Assembly: GCA_030686995.1 (NCBI GenBank)
Contig: CM060697.1
Coordinates: 40,087,959 to 40,151,958, forward strand
Origin: Artemisia argyi
Lineage: Eukaryota > Streptophyta > Magnoliopsida > Asterales > Asteraceae
Length of the DNA: 64,000 nucleotides
Direction of reading: 5' to 3'
In this document: positions 1 through 11,548 of the stretch, piece after piece
Numbering within the stretch: position 1 is the first letter of the stretch
Layout: each line of letters opens with the position of its first letter
The notes under the pieces: generated by a model
Told to the model about the DNA's origin: nothing
The model's database searches: none
Seen by the model: only the letters and a program-made list of their open reading frames with translations
Made by a program: the position numbers and the translations under genes

Positions 1-618
1 TACCTTCACTTGAAGAGAACTTGAAAATGAAGAAACCATTCCGCAATATAACATGTTCAAAGCCGAACCTTGCCCAAGCATGCTTGACATAGTCTTCCAC
101 AATAGGAAATGCAATTCTTAGCCCAATGAAATAACCGTATAATGAATTAGTAAGTTTAGTGCACATATCATCAACAACGGCCATTGGAATAACCACTCTT
201 GAACCCGACCTAGTAGCCTCATCAACGCCATCAGATTGTGAATCACTAGGTACATTAGCCTCACAAGAACCTCCAATATTACACTCATCAGCTAGCCTTT
301 CACCATTATCCTTAGACGTACCAACCATTGCAGCCCCAACGAATTAGATGCTACAACATTACTAGACTTAGGAACATCAGATTTAGAACTAGCCAAACGT
401 ACCCCTTGTTGTAAAGCAACCTTCGGATCAGAAACAACGGGACCATGATCACGAGGAAGAGCAAAACTCCCCGTTTTTCCTTCCAAACCTGCACTTTTCA
501 ATATATCCTTCAATGGCATACTTGCATTAGTAAGCATCTTACCATCAATGTTACCAATCCTAGTAGCCAACCCCTTAGCCTTAGAAGGCTTTTTAACATT
601 CATAGAACCAGATTCCAT
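1..618 (-). pseudogene. LINE ORF1 (DUF4283/zinc-knuckle, family A), 5' part, broken
   Basis: Minus-strand copy of the family A ORF1 protein, starting at the ATG at 616-618 (MESGSMNVKKPSK...). It is the nucleic-acid-binding, gag-like first ORF of plant L1-type LINEs. The N-terminal basic region and the Ser/Asp-rich linker read openly to about position 340. There a run of five G (coding strand) in sister copies has four, shifting the frame. The other frame then continues the family sequence (VVIPMAVVDDMC, then TNSLYGYF, then GFFIFKFSS) to the window edge, so the zinc knuckle lies outside the window. Sister copies at 12098 and 20290 show the same start and support it. What is seen is a decayed copy; function as an ORF1 protein is known only for the family. 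Confidence 0.85.
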
Positions 619-1045
619 CCCTCTCAATAACCCACGTACAATCAATATGCAGCAGCAATCCAATCGCACAAGCAAAATTGATTACTCCCCTTTACCCAAA
701 TCGCACAAGCAAAATAACGAAACCCTAATAGAGGTTACCAACAAATTACGGTACCAAACCCCTTAAAAGAAGTTTGTTTAATCAATATAGACCAATACCA
801 ATCCAAGAACGAATAATCACCAAACCCTAAACGAGTTAAGTGTAGATTAAATCACCAAACCCTAAAACGGGTTACTTGCAATCAGAAAATAACCAAACCC
901 AAATTGAGTGTAGTTTAGCGTTAAGCCGCCAGAAATCCCTGCGCACTAAAACACGAAACCCAAAAGTGGATATCGTATAGAGTAGTTAAACAAAGCGCAG
1001 AATAAAGAGATACCCTTATAATATGTAAAGTCTATTAGGGTTTCG
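619..1045 (-). mobile_element. 5' UTR of the family A LINE at the window start
   Basis: Non-coding leader upstream of the ORF1 ATG on minus. It aligns by eye with the leaders at 11614-12097 (plus) and 37107 upward (minus), and carries several AAACCCTAA-type telobox motifs. It stops abruptly at about 1045 against satellite sequence, so this copy is 5'-truncated or inserted into the array. The exact junction is uncertain by a few bases because both sides share TAGTTTATGG-like sequence. Confidence 0.7.
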
Positions 1046-3496
1046 TTAGTTTATGGGATCTGTTATCCCTAAACGCTTGCTCAGTTGATGAGAGCAATAA
1101 CCTGTTACATGAGAATTTTCGTTGTCCCTGATGCTTGCACACTTGATAAGAGCAACTGTCACATACATGATGACATCCGTTGTCCCAAAAGGCTAACATT
1201 ATGAGGGCAATTTGTCCCGTAGGAAATAAGAGCCGTTGTCACTATAGGCTCAGTTGTTGAGAGCAATTGTACCTTAGTTTATGGGATACGTTGTCCCTAA
1301 ATGCTTGCTCACCTGATGAGATCAATTGCCCTTTACATGATGATAGCCATTGTCCCGAATGCTTGCGCACTTGATAAGAGCAATTGTCAATTACATGTTG
1401 AGATCCATTGTCCCTAAAGGCTAACTTTATGAGGGCAATTTGTCCCTTACATAATAAGATCCATTGTCCCTAAAGGTTCACTTGTTGAGAGCAATTGTAC
1501 CTTACTTTATGGGATCCGCTGTCTCTAAACACTTGCTCACTTGATGAGAGCAATTGCCGTTTACATGATGATAGCCTTCGTCCCTAAAGCTTAGACACTC
1601 GATAAAAGCAATTGTCACAAACATGATGAGATCCGTTGTCCCTAAAGGCTAACTTTATGAGGGCAATTTGTCCTTTACATAATAAGAGCCGTTTTCCGTA
1701 AAGGCTAACTTGCTGAGAGCAATTGAACCTTACTTTCTGTGATCCATTGTCCCTAAACGCTTGCTTACTAGATGAGAGCAATTGCTCTTTACAAGATGAT
1801 AGCCATTGTCCCTAATGCTTACTCACTCGATAAGAGCAATTGTCACTTACATGATGAGATCCGTTGTCCCTAAAGGCTAACTTTATGAGGGCAATTTGTC
1901 GCTTACATAATAAGAGTCATTGTCCATAAAGGCTCACTTGTTGAGAGCAATTGTACATTAGTTTATGGTATCCGTTGTCCCTAAACCCTTGCTCTCTTGA
2001 TGAGAACAATTGCCCTTTACATGATGATAGTCTTTGTCCCTAATGCTTGCACACTTGATAAGAGCAATTGTAACTTACATGATGAGATCCGTTGTCCCTA
2101 AATGCTAACTTTATGAGGTCAATTTGTCCCATACATAATAAGAGTTGTTGTCCCTAAAGACTCACTCCTTGAGAGCAATTGTACCTTAGTTTATGGGAGC
2201 TATTGTCCCTAAACGCTTGCTCACTTGATGAGAGCAATTACCCTTTACATGAGTACTATCGTTGTCCCTAATGCTTGCACACTCAATAAGAGCAATTGTC
2301 ACTTACATGATGAGAACCGTTGTCCCTAAAGGCTAACTTTATGAGTGCAATTTGTCCCTTACATAATAAGATCCATTGTCCCTAAAGACTCAATTGTTGA
2401 GAGCAATTGTACATTAGTTTACGGGATCCGTTGTCCCTAAACGCTTTCTCACTTGATGAGAGAAATTGTCCATTACGTGATGATTGTCGTTGTCCCTAAT
2501 GTTTGCGCACTTGATAATTGCAATTTTCACTTATATGATGAGATCCGTTGTCCCTAAAGGCTAACTTTATGAGGGCAATTTGTCCCTTACATAATAAGAG
2601 CCGTTGTGCCTAAAGGCTCACTTGTTGAGAGCAATTGTACCTAAGTTTATGGGATCTGTTGTCCCTAAACGATTGCTCACTGGATGAGAGCAATTGCCCT
2701 TTACATGATGATAGTCGTTGTCCCAAATGCTTGCACACTTGATAAAAGCAATTGTAACTTACATGATGAGATCCGTTGTCCCTAAAGGCAAACTTTATGA
2801 GGTCAATTTGTCCCTTACATAATAAGATTTGTTGTCCCTAAAGACTCACTTCTTGAGAGCAATTGTACCTTAGTTTATGGGATCTGTTGTCCCTAAACGC
2901 TTGCTCACTTGATGAGAGCATCTACCCTTTACATGAGTACTGCCTTTGTCCCTAATGCTTGCACACGCGATAAGAGCAATTGTCACTTACATGATGAGAT
3001 CCGTTGTCCCTAAAGGCTAACTTTATGAGGGCAATTTTTCCCTTACATAATAAGAGCCGTTGTCCCTAAAGACTCACTTTTTGAGAGTAATTATACCTTA
3101 CTTTATGGGATTCCTTGTCCCTAAACACTTGCTCACTTGATGAGAGCAAATGCCCTTTCCATGATGATAGCCATTGTCCCTAATGCTTACACACTCGATG
3201 AGTGCAATTGTCACTTACATGATGAGATCCGTTGTCCCTAAAGGCTAACTTTATGAGGGCAATTTGTCTCTTACATAATAAGAGTCGTTGTCCCTAAAGT
3301 CTCACTTATTGAGAGCAGTTGTACCTTACTTTATGGGATCCGTTTTCCCTAAACACTTGCTCACTTGATGAGAGCAATTGCCCTTTACATGATTTTAGCC
3401 ATTGTCCCTAAAGCTTAGACACTCGATAAGAGCAATTGTCACTAACATGATGAGATCCGTTGTCCCTAAAGGCTAACTTTATGAGGGCAATTTGTC

Positions 3497-3528
3497 TTTT
3501 TTTGGGTAAAGGGCATTCCACCCGGTAA
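3497..3528 (-). mobile_element. 32-bp LINE 3'-tail insertion inside the satellite
   Basis: A clean 32-bp interruption of the monomer between TTTGTC and CCTTAC. Read on minus it is only the terminal tail (TTACCGGGTGG, AATGCCCTTTACCC, then A7). This is an extremely 5'-truncated LINE insertion. No target duplication is visible. Confidence 0.85.
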
Positions 3529-4669
3529 CCTTACATAATACGAGCCATTGTCCCTAAAGGCTCACTTGTTTTGTGCAATTATACCTTATTTTATGTGATC
3601 CGTTTTCCCTAAACGCTTGCACACTTGAAGAGAGCAATTGCCCTTTACATGATGATAGTCGTTGTCCCTAATGCTTACACACTCGATAAGAGCAATTTTC
3701 TCCACATGATGAGATACGTTGTCCCTAAAGGCTAACTTTATATGAGAGCAATTTATCCCTTACATAATAAGAGCCATTGTCCCTAAAGACTCACTTGTTG
3801 AGAGCAATTGTACCTTAGTTTATGGGATCTGTTGTCCCTAAACGCTTGCTCACTTGATGAGAGCATTTACCCTTTACATGAGTACTGCCTTTGTCCCTAA
3901 TGCTTGCACACGTGATAAGAGCAATTGTTACTTACATGTTGAGATCCGTTGTCCCTAAAGGCTAACTTTATGAGGTCAATTTTTCCCTTACATAATAAGA
4001 GCCGTTGTCCCTAAAGACTCACTTTTTGAGAGTAATTATACCTTACTTTATGGGATTCTTTGTCCCTAAACACTTGCTCACTAGATGAGAGCAAATGCCC
4101 TTTCCATGATGATAGCCATTGTCCCTAATTCTTACACACTCGATAAGAGCAATTGTCACTTACATGATGAGATCCGTTGTCCCTAAAGGCTAACTTTATG
4201 AGGGCAATTTGTCTCTTACATAATAAGAGTCGTTGTCCCTAAAGTCTCACTTATTGAGAGCAGTTGTACCTTACTTTATGGGATCCGTTTTTCCTAAACA
4301 CTTGCTCACTTGATGAGTGCAATTGCCCTTTACATGATAATAGCCGTTGTCCCTAATGCTTGCACACTTGATAAGAGCAATTTTCACTTACATGATGAGA
4401 TCCGTTGTCCCTAAAGGCTAATTTTATGAGGACAATTTGTCCCTTACATAACAAGATCCATTGTCCCTAAAGGCTCAATTGTTGAGAGCAATTGTACCTT
4501 ACTATATGGGATCCGTTGTCTCTAAACACTTGCTCACTTGATGAGAGCAATTGCCCTTTACATGATTTTAGCCATTGTCCCTAAAGCTTAGACACTCGAT
4601 AAGAGCAATTGTCACTAACATGATGAGATCCGTTGTCCCTAAAGGCTAACTTTATGAGGGCAATTTGTC

Positions 4670-4701
4670 TTTTTTTGGGTAAAGGGCATTCCCCCCGGTA
4701 A
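4670..4701 (-). mobile_element. Second copy of the 32-bp LINE-tail insertion
   Basis: Same 32-bp insertion at the same monomer position, 1173 bp downstream, with one base change. The flanking satellite carries the same private variants as the first copy, so it arose by duplication of array DNA and not by a second insertion. Confidence 0.85.
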
Positions 4702-5017
4702 CCTTGCATAATACGAGCCATTGTCCCTAAAGGCTCACTTGTTTTGAGCAATTATACCTTATTTTATGTGATCCGTTTTCCCTAAACGCTTGCACACTTG
4801 AAGAGAGCAATTGCCCTTTACATGATGATAGTCGTTGTCCCTAATGCTTACACACTCGATAAGAGCAATTTTCTCTTACATGATGAGATCCGTTGTCCCT
4901 AAAGGCTAACTTTATGAGGGCAATTTATCCCTTACATAATAAGAGCCATTGTCCCTAAAGACTCACTTGTTGAGAGCAATTGTACCTTAGTTTATGGGAT
5001 CCGTTGTCCCTAAACGC

Positions 5018-6851
5018 TTTTTTTTTGGGGGGGGGGGGGGGTAAAAGGGTTAGTTCACCCCCGGGTAAAATACATTTCACCAAAAAACATTGAAGTACAT
5101 AGGATGAGTGTGATATCCCTCACCTCAGTCCCTTAGGACACTTACAGACTCGAATATAAGAATGACACACCATTCTTATAACTTACAATAAAATGAACCT
5201 ACCAATAATGACACAAGTACATAAAACATGACAATATTACTCAAGAAAACACTTGAGCCTTCTACATCACTTTGGCAGTCCACCTTAACTTCCATGAATA
5301 AACATTCAAGCGAGCTTCAACAAATAATCTGATGATACAAAGGGTTTTGAACAAGACCCTTCTAACTTAACTTCCACATAGAGTACCAATCAACCCATTA
5401 AATAAGAATGTTGCCCGTATACAAGGGATCAAAGGGTACCCATCAAACATAGTACTTTCCTCACTCATGGGTCGTCAAATGTGAACCATGCAGCAAACTA
5501 CAAAGAATATGTCATGATCACCCCCTTCAAAACAGCCAAGTGAAACAAATAACTCCATGAGTGAGGTCGCCATACAACGAATCTAGGGTGACAAACCCTA
5601 ACTTCCATGTGCCACCAGCACAACTAACACTATGGCTAGAGTACCAATAAGCTGCCAAATGCAACCAAAATCAGAATGCAAACCAATAGTAATCTAATCT
5701 ACCAATAGACTTCAACCTTGACATATATCATCCTAAACCATAATCCAAACAGCAACATCAACGCATCATACCAGTTTGGGATTGGAATACGAACAAAGAA
5801 CAACTAATAAGGTGTGACACACCCTAACTTCCATGAACAACCAAGCAACCAACTTGAATGATAAAACCCATGAATCCAATCAACAACATATACAGCTTGA
5901 ACACCCCTTCCATGGATTTTCATCACGTAAATAGAGTTTGTAAGAAACCCTAACTTCCAATGATAGAATCAACGCTAACATCTCTCTCTAAACCCACATA
6001 ATAATAAACGAACAGCAATAGGTCCAGTCGCACTCATACAAACCAATTAAACCCTAATAAGGTTACTTGCAATGAGAATCCAAATGCACAGCAATAAAAC
6101 CAGTCGCACTTGAACTCCAACGGAACCCTAAATCAGGTTACTTGCAAAAGGAATGTAACAAACCCCTGAAAGGAATTTGTTTAGCAATAACGACCAACAG
6201 ATCCCACCACAACGAACCAGAAAGATAATCAGTATGCGCCAAGATCCATACTGCACATAAGCAACAAAACCCTAGAAGGATCACGAATTAAAATAGAGTG
6301 CAGTAGACAAGATCGACCCTTATATATATGTAAATCGATTTAAACAAACCGACTTATGAATCAAGGGATATAAGGATCGGTTAAAACAATATATAAACCG
6401 ACTTAGGATGGATAATAATGAAAATCGAAACCCTAAAGTCGGTTTAATGATGACCAGCGATTAGAAAACCCTAAAAACGATTCCACCAGATTTCACCCAT
6501 TACTAAAGATAATAGACAACGATCTAAAGGAAACCAATGATAAACACAATGATTTAGATCAGATCGTTACAAGAATTAGTGAATATAGGGCAAAAATTGA
6601 TGATAAACGATTAGAGGACAGTTAGGGATACAAATCGCCCCTATAAGAAGATTTCATGAGATAATAAAGATCATAAAAACAGCCGCCTCTTCCCTTGAAT
6701 TAGAAAACATCCCAAACAACGTATTGCATACCCCATTAACGAATTAAAGGGTAGAGAGGACGTGTAGGGGAGGGTTTTCTGGCCGAAAATTTAGTGGGAA
6801 GGGTGGCCGAAAATCTCCATAGGGGAGAGAGAGAATTAGGGTTGTTGTCCC
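5018..6851 (-). mobile_element. Non-coding LINE-tail element
   Basis: Minus-strand element with poly(T) at 5018-5026 followed by an odd run of 15 G, then the conserved 3' tail and the family hairpins (the AAGAATG-type stem near 5160-5180, the GTCC/GGAC stem near 5130). Its 5' end is near 6851, in the conserved start context CCCTAA, TTCTCTCTC, GGAGATTTTCGGCC. I find no ORF of plausible length. The stretch about 6290-6640 is near-identical to the leader of the ORF1 element at 34990-35320, so the two element types share sequence. The 5' boundary is approximate. Confidence 0.75.
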
Positions 6852-7151
6852 TGATGGTTTCCTATCCCTAACAACACTATTCCTGAGTTGAACGATCAAT
6901 CCCCCGGTACTTGTCACTATTCTATACTACAACGATCAGGTACACTACCTGGTGGGGGTTGTAAGCTTCTCGAGATCCCTCGAGAGGTAAAGCCTGGTGC
7001 GATTCCCACGTATCAGTACATAACACATATTGAATTAAAACATATCATATAATCAATATTAAATAAACTATATGGAATAAATTTATAGCTGACCAATAGG
7101 ATTAGCCGAGCCACCATAGGAATGAATTATGACCATATCTCTAAAACGTCA
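6852..7151. other. Unassigned spacer
   Basis: About 300 bp between two retroposons, with an AT-rich right half. I see no ORF, repeat or structural RNA. It may be old host or LTR-element sequence. Confidence 0.4.
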
Positions 7152-7287
7152 CAGACGTATTTTTTTTGGGTAAAGGGGAATAATCCAGTACCCCGGTAAA
7201 TTGCATAACCAAAAAATCATTTAAGTACATTAGATATGGGTGAAGTCCCATATCTAAGCCCGTTACATAGGCATAAACATTTCTTTG

Positions 7288-7989
7288 CTAATAAACTTTT
7301 GGCTAGTCCTGAGCAAACGGCTACAGGTAAAGACAGCACAAATCCGTTTATAGTTTCTGGTTTGCTAATAAATCAGATGGTTATCAAGAGTACCATAGTT
7401 TTTGAACTTAATCTCTTGGCTAGTCCTGAGCAAACGGCTACAGGTAAAGACAACTCAAATCCGTTAATAGTTGCTGATTTGCTAATAAATCAGATGGTTA
7501 TCAGGTGTACCATAGTTTTCGGGCTTAAACATTTGGCTACTCCAGTAGTGATTGCTATTGGTAAAGAGACATCAAATCCTTTAGTTTCGATGATTCACCT
7601 CTCTCAGGAGTTAATTCTCCTGAAAGTGATGAGAATAGTATGTAACGAATATGTTTTGATGCTCTATTGGTCTTTTGTTGCTGCTAAGTTATGGTGCGAT
7701 GCAAGATGGTTCTATTATCGGATTTTCGATTATTGGTTTTCTGCTATTGCTGGATGGAAGCTGGACGTTCATAGGATTCAAGTTTCTTCTTGGTTTTATT
7801 CCTAGTTACTTTGTATAGCTAGGTTTGTTGTGCTTTTGGTCTGTCATTAGCACAAGCATTTAGTTTGTAGTGGTTGTTCAAGCGTAGCTTGAGGATAATG
7901 TGGCATGTCAGCCACATTCCATTGTGCTTAAAACGTTTTGTTGTATTAATATATTTTGCCAGGGTGAAACCCTTTTACCAAAAAAAAAA
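7288..7989 (+). mobile_element. Chimeric retroposon: SIRE 3'-region repeats joined to a LINE 3' UTR
   Basis: Plus-strand insertion ending in the LINE tail (TTTTGCCAGGGTGAAACCC, TTTTACC, A13) and flanked by the 13-bp TSD aaacatttctttg (7275-7287 and 7990-8002). The first ~370 bp are two ~117-bp tandem units plus a diverged third, each beginning TTGGCTAGTCCTGAGCAAAC, as in the SIRE 3' region at 58423-58650. The rest is a LINE 3' UTR with the hairpin AATGTGG/CCACATT near 7898-7919. A 189-codon open frame crosses it (7236-7805), but it begins in the host LINE and crosses the chimeric joint, so I do not call it a gene. A second copy with the same joint is at 37480-38265. Confidence 0.8.
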
Positions 7990-8059
7990 AAACATTTCTT
8001 TGTAACAAGAAAAAGACCACTACCACATAAACAAAACATGACTACAATAAAACCAACTA

Positions 8060-9898
8060 CTACCTAGTCCGACCTTGGAGCTTGAAATCTTCATAATATG
8101 CAGCCAAGTGTCTTGGTATTTCGTGTAGCTGATCCGTAAAGTCATCATACTCATAGTACTCTTCCTGGTCCTGTCCACCACCCGTTGATGATAATGTACC
8201 CATGGGCATATCAAATAAATTCACAAACTCATCATACGGATTAAGAACCTCATCCACCTCACTGTCAGAATCAATTACATCACCAACCTTAGAGAAAGGG
8301 TTACTTCTTTTAGTAGCAGAATTAACAAGGGATAAGGATAAACTAGACGGACCAGCCTCCTTACCCTTATCCATAAGTAAACTTCCAGGCGGCTCATGTA
8401 ATGAAATATCATTACTGGAGGAGACATAAGTAGTATCCGCCATTACACTTCCATCATTAACATCCTTAGGCACATCATCCTCAGGAATATCAATCACTTT
8501 CTCATTCTCCATACGTTGATCAATAAAACTCCTCAAGTCAGCCAAGTTAATATCATCTTTGAAGTACTTTCCTTCAGTATTAGAGCTGTTGGAAACATCA
8601 TTAGGCACCTTTGGAGTAGCATGTGGCTGTTCAGTATCATTAGGCTTATCACAAACCAACTTCAGTCCCTCCATAGAGATAAGAGGGGAATTATCCTTTG
8701 GTATGGACGTAGTAGCCTTGTTGTTATTACTAGGCTTAGATACGGGTCGATATATCAATTTAGGCTTACCAGTCACCCGCACCTTTTTAACTCCCTTAGA
8801 TTTACTCTTTGCAGCCCCACCACCATCATCCATACGTAATGTCCGTTTAACTTCCTTCTCTTTCCTATGGCACTCCTTATCAACATGGTCAAAAATTTTA
8901 CATATAGAACATCAAGGCGGTTTATATTCAAATTCAATATCAATTCTTACCATACGATGCTCATTTGTCTTTGGAATAGGAATTGCCACAATAAGAGAAT
9001 CCACATAATCATTATCAGCCGAAATCCCAACTAAAACTCTAGCATACGAATTCATACCCCACGACTTGAGGCACATATTACTTGTGTGCTCATCATACAT
9101 AATGATTTGTCCAAGTTTAGCCGCGATCAGATTCAGCCCCACCTTAGAATATGCCACCACCGGCACGTTATATAATTTAACCCAAACATGAACCTTCTTA
9201 ATGTCATGTTTAATCAATACTGAATTAGGGTTCCAAATGTGGAGAATGAGGGGAATAGACCTAATTCGCCAAGAACCATGATTAAGAACATTTTCCATAC
9301 CTTCCCTACTTGAGAATTGAAACATAAAGAGCCCTTGATGTATCATGACATGCATTAACCCGAATTTCTTCCAAACGTTACGCACAAAATTTTGGACAAC
9401 AGGAAACGCAGGTCTTTGTCCAACAAAATAGCCATAAAGTGAATTATTAAATCGTGAGCAAATCGTTTCCACTTCTTCATGCGGTATTACAACATCAGCC
9501 AAAACCATAGGTATAGCGTTAGCATCAATCGAGTTACTAGCAGCAACATGGCTATTGTTACTTTCATTGGCAACGTGTTTCGAACACCCCACCTCACAAA
9601 CGTGCTGATTATCCTTGACAACAGCTGCATGGTTACTTTTTACCTCACCATCATCCTTTGTAATATCCGTAACACCAGCCGTATCATCACCCAAGCTAGT
9701 AGGTACCACGTTGCTTGTAACACAACGATAAGGCATCAACGGTTTACCATCTTTACCCAATATTTTACCATCAATGTTCTTAAACTTCCTAGCTAACCCA
9801 CTCAACAGCGAACTTGAATTACCAACAGTTTTCAATGAAGTCTTGCTCGATTTGTTGAGAAATCCTTGTTCCATCTCTCTCGTTAAACCCACTTCCAA
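8060..9898 (-). pseudogene. LINE ORF1, family B (DUF4283 + CX2CX4HX4C), one in-frame stop
   Basis: A 612-codon frame on minus with one in-frame stop. It starts MEVGLTREMEQGF; the second Met (MEQGFLNK) matches the start of family A better. The middle (FNNSLYGYFVGQRPAFPVV, VWVKLYNVPVVAYSK) is the DUF4283-type RNA-binding region. It runs into EYKPP, then a TGA near 8912, then CSICKIFDHVDKEC, which is a perfect C-x2-C-x4-H-x4-C zinc knuckle. CGA to TGA (Arg) explains the stop, since family A has a residue there. The C-terminal third is Lys/Ser-rich then acidic and ends LQGRTR, parallel to VQGRKKK in family A. Its role would be binding of LINE RNA; this copy is inactive unless the stop is read through. 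Confidence 0.85.
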
Positions 9899-10593
9899 TA
9901 AAAATCAAAATCTGAACCACGTAACAACTCAATCCCTAAAAACTTAGGGTTTCGTTCCACTTAATTGAAAATAACCAAACCCTAAAAAAGGATTAGGTAT
10001 TGTGTTATGCACAGAATCAAAGAGCTTGATCGCACAAGATAACGAAATCCAAGAATGGATCTCTTATAGCATAAAACACTTTAACCAGTTATGATTAAAC
10101 AATGCGCACCAAGTAGAAAAGATCGAACCTTATATATGTAATAAAGAAACCACCAACCCACAAGTAGGACCAACTTATAATATTGAAAAACACAATAAGT
10201 TCGATTACGTAGAACAACCGACCTATGATTAATATTAAAATCAAAAGGACCAGAATCAGTATGTAAAGTATTCACATGCAGCCAATCAACGTTAATGAGA
10301 TTAAACAATAGAGGAATAACGTTAATGATTAGAACATGTAAAAAAAATGACAAACCAAGAAGATAATAAATCAGCGATTGAAAGATATAAGGAATTTAAA
10401 TACACCGACCCACGATATAAGAATAAATCAATTAACTATAACCAACCCACGTGAGTGATGAAGATTAAATAATTAAAGGATAAAAGATCGAATTGTAATT
10501 GAATCCAAAAGAAGGTGTAATCGCTGATTTACTTTTTGTCGCCACCGAGAGAGAGAATTTTAGGGTTTTTTTTGTCGGTTCGCAGACGTATTT

Positions 10594-10710
10594 GTTGGCA
10601 TAACAATTGACATCATTACTTTATCTTCAGGTTTATGTGTCTGATGGTCATATCTGACTTGTTAGGAAAAAAGGGAAAAAAAAGAAAAAAAGAAAAATAA
10701 AAAGAAAAGA

Positions 10711-10786
<76 letters not shown>

Positions 10787-10788
10787 TA
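10594..10788. repeat. A-rich spacer and (TA)n tract beside the MITE
   Basis: Short unassigned host spacer, then an A/G-rich stretch, then about 65 bp of (TA)n from 10711. Another (TA)n tract lies on the far side of the MITE. Confidence 0.8.
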
Positions 10789-10949
10789 GGGTGGGGTTAT
10801 TCTAAAAAGGGCCTTATAATAAAAAGTGTAGGAAGGATTGTGGGAGTGACATGTGTCACCCCCTTGCCACATCATATGACACGTGTCAACCCCCCCCCCC
10901 CCCCCCCCCCCCCGCCGGAAAAAAAAATTTTTTTGGGCAAAAATTTTTT

Positions 10950-10961
10950 TTTCCCGCCAAA
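10950..10961 (-). promoter_or_regulatory. E2F-type site in MITE left arm
   Basis: TTTCCCGCCAAA is a perfect match to the plant E2F/DP consensus TTTCCCGCC. Seen in sequence; binding is inferred. Confidence 0.5.
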
Positions 10962-11346
10962 AAATTTTACTGCATCACTGTTATAAATTTACTGCATCAC
11001 GTTTAATGCATCACAATTATGATTTTACTGCATCACGATTACTGCATTCATGGTTTTAATGTTACTGCATCATGGTTATAAAGTTATTGCATCATGGTTA
11101 TAAAGAAACTGAATTATCATAAGTTTTCTGCATCATATATGTATGTAACTGCATCACAATTAAAATACGATTCTTTTTTAAGTTTTGGTGCATCTTTATT
11201 ATAAGTTACTGCATCATAGTTAATAATTTAGTGCATCAACTATGTTGCAGTAACTTATAACCTCAATGCACTAAAATTTAAAACTGTGATGCAGTAACTT
11301 TTATAATTGTGATGCAGTAACTTTATAACTGTGATGCACTAAAAAA

Positions 11347-11360
11347 TTTTGGCGGGAAAA
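11347..11360 (+). promoter_or_regulatory. E2F-type site in MITE right arm
   Basis: TTTTGGCGGGAAAA, the inverted counterpart of the left-arm site. It contains the E2F core GGCGGGAAA. Confidence 0.5.
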
Positions 11361-11390
11361 AAAAATTATTTTTTGCCCCAAAAAAAATTT

Positions 11391-11406
11391 TTTTTTGGCG
11401 GGAAAA
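11391..11406 (+). promoter_or_regulatory. Second E2F-type site in MITE right arm
   Basis: TTTTTTGGCGGGAAAA, a second perfect GGCGGGAAA core 44 bp further on. Confidence 0.5.
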
Positions 11407-11548
11407 AAAAAATTTTTTTTTTTTTTAGCGGAGGGGGGGTGGGGGTGGGGTGACATGTGTCATATGATGTGACATAGGGGTGACACATGTCGCCCTCACA
11501 ATCCTTCCTACACTTTTTATTATAAGGCCCTTTTTATTTTAACCCATA

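Larger units (their letters stand above)
1046..5017 (+). repeat. Satellite array, 229-bp higher-order unit of four ~57-bp monomers (left array)
   Basis: About 17 tandem copies of a roughly 229-bp unit (for example, matching positions 1624 and 1853). Each unit is four related ~57-bp monomers, all holding a CGTTGTCCCTAAA core and a GAGAGCAATTG-like core. The monomers differ in their spacers: GGCTAACTTTATGAGGG, GGCTCACTTGTTGAGAG, CGCTTGCTCACTTGATGAG and TGCTTGCACACTTGATAAG. Blocks inside the array are themselves duplicated (about 0.94 kb apart, and 1.17 kb apart around the two 32-bp LINE-tail insertions). No coding potential; the short open frames are by-products of the repeat. I do not recognise it as a named satellite. 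Confidence 0.95.
7163..10582 (-). mobile_element. ORF1-only LINE, family B, with nested chimeric insert
   Basis: Minus-strand element flanked by the 11-bp TSD cagacgtattt (7152-7162 and 10583-10593). Order on minus: leader 9899-10582, ORF1 9898-8060, 3' UTR 8003-8059 plus 7163-7287, and poly(T) from 7160. Removing the nested insert (7288-7989 plus its TSD) leaves about 2.7 kb. The 3' tail follows ORF1 directly, so there is no ORF2 (endonuclease/reverse transcriptase). The 5' end has the family start (CCCTAAAATTCTCTCTCTC on minus). It is therefore full length and non-autonomous by structure. Confidence 0.85.

Noticed and set aside
800..1045. Interstitial telomere repeat
   Set aside because: AAACCCTAA motifs are dispersed, not tandem TTTAGGG arrays; they fit LINE leaders with teloboxes.
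1046..5017. CRISPR-like array of regularly spaced repeats
   Set aside because: Monomers are contiguous and diverge gradually with no unique spacers, and the window is plant DNA; it is a satellite.
7236..7805. 189-codon open frame with repeated LASPEQTATGKD-type units
   Set aside because: It starts in one LINE's 3' UTR and crosses a TSD and the SIRE/LINE chimeric joint. The frame is a by-product of the tandem modules.
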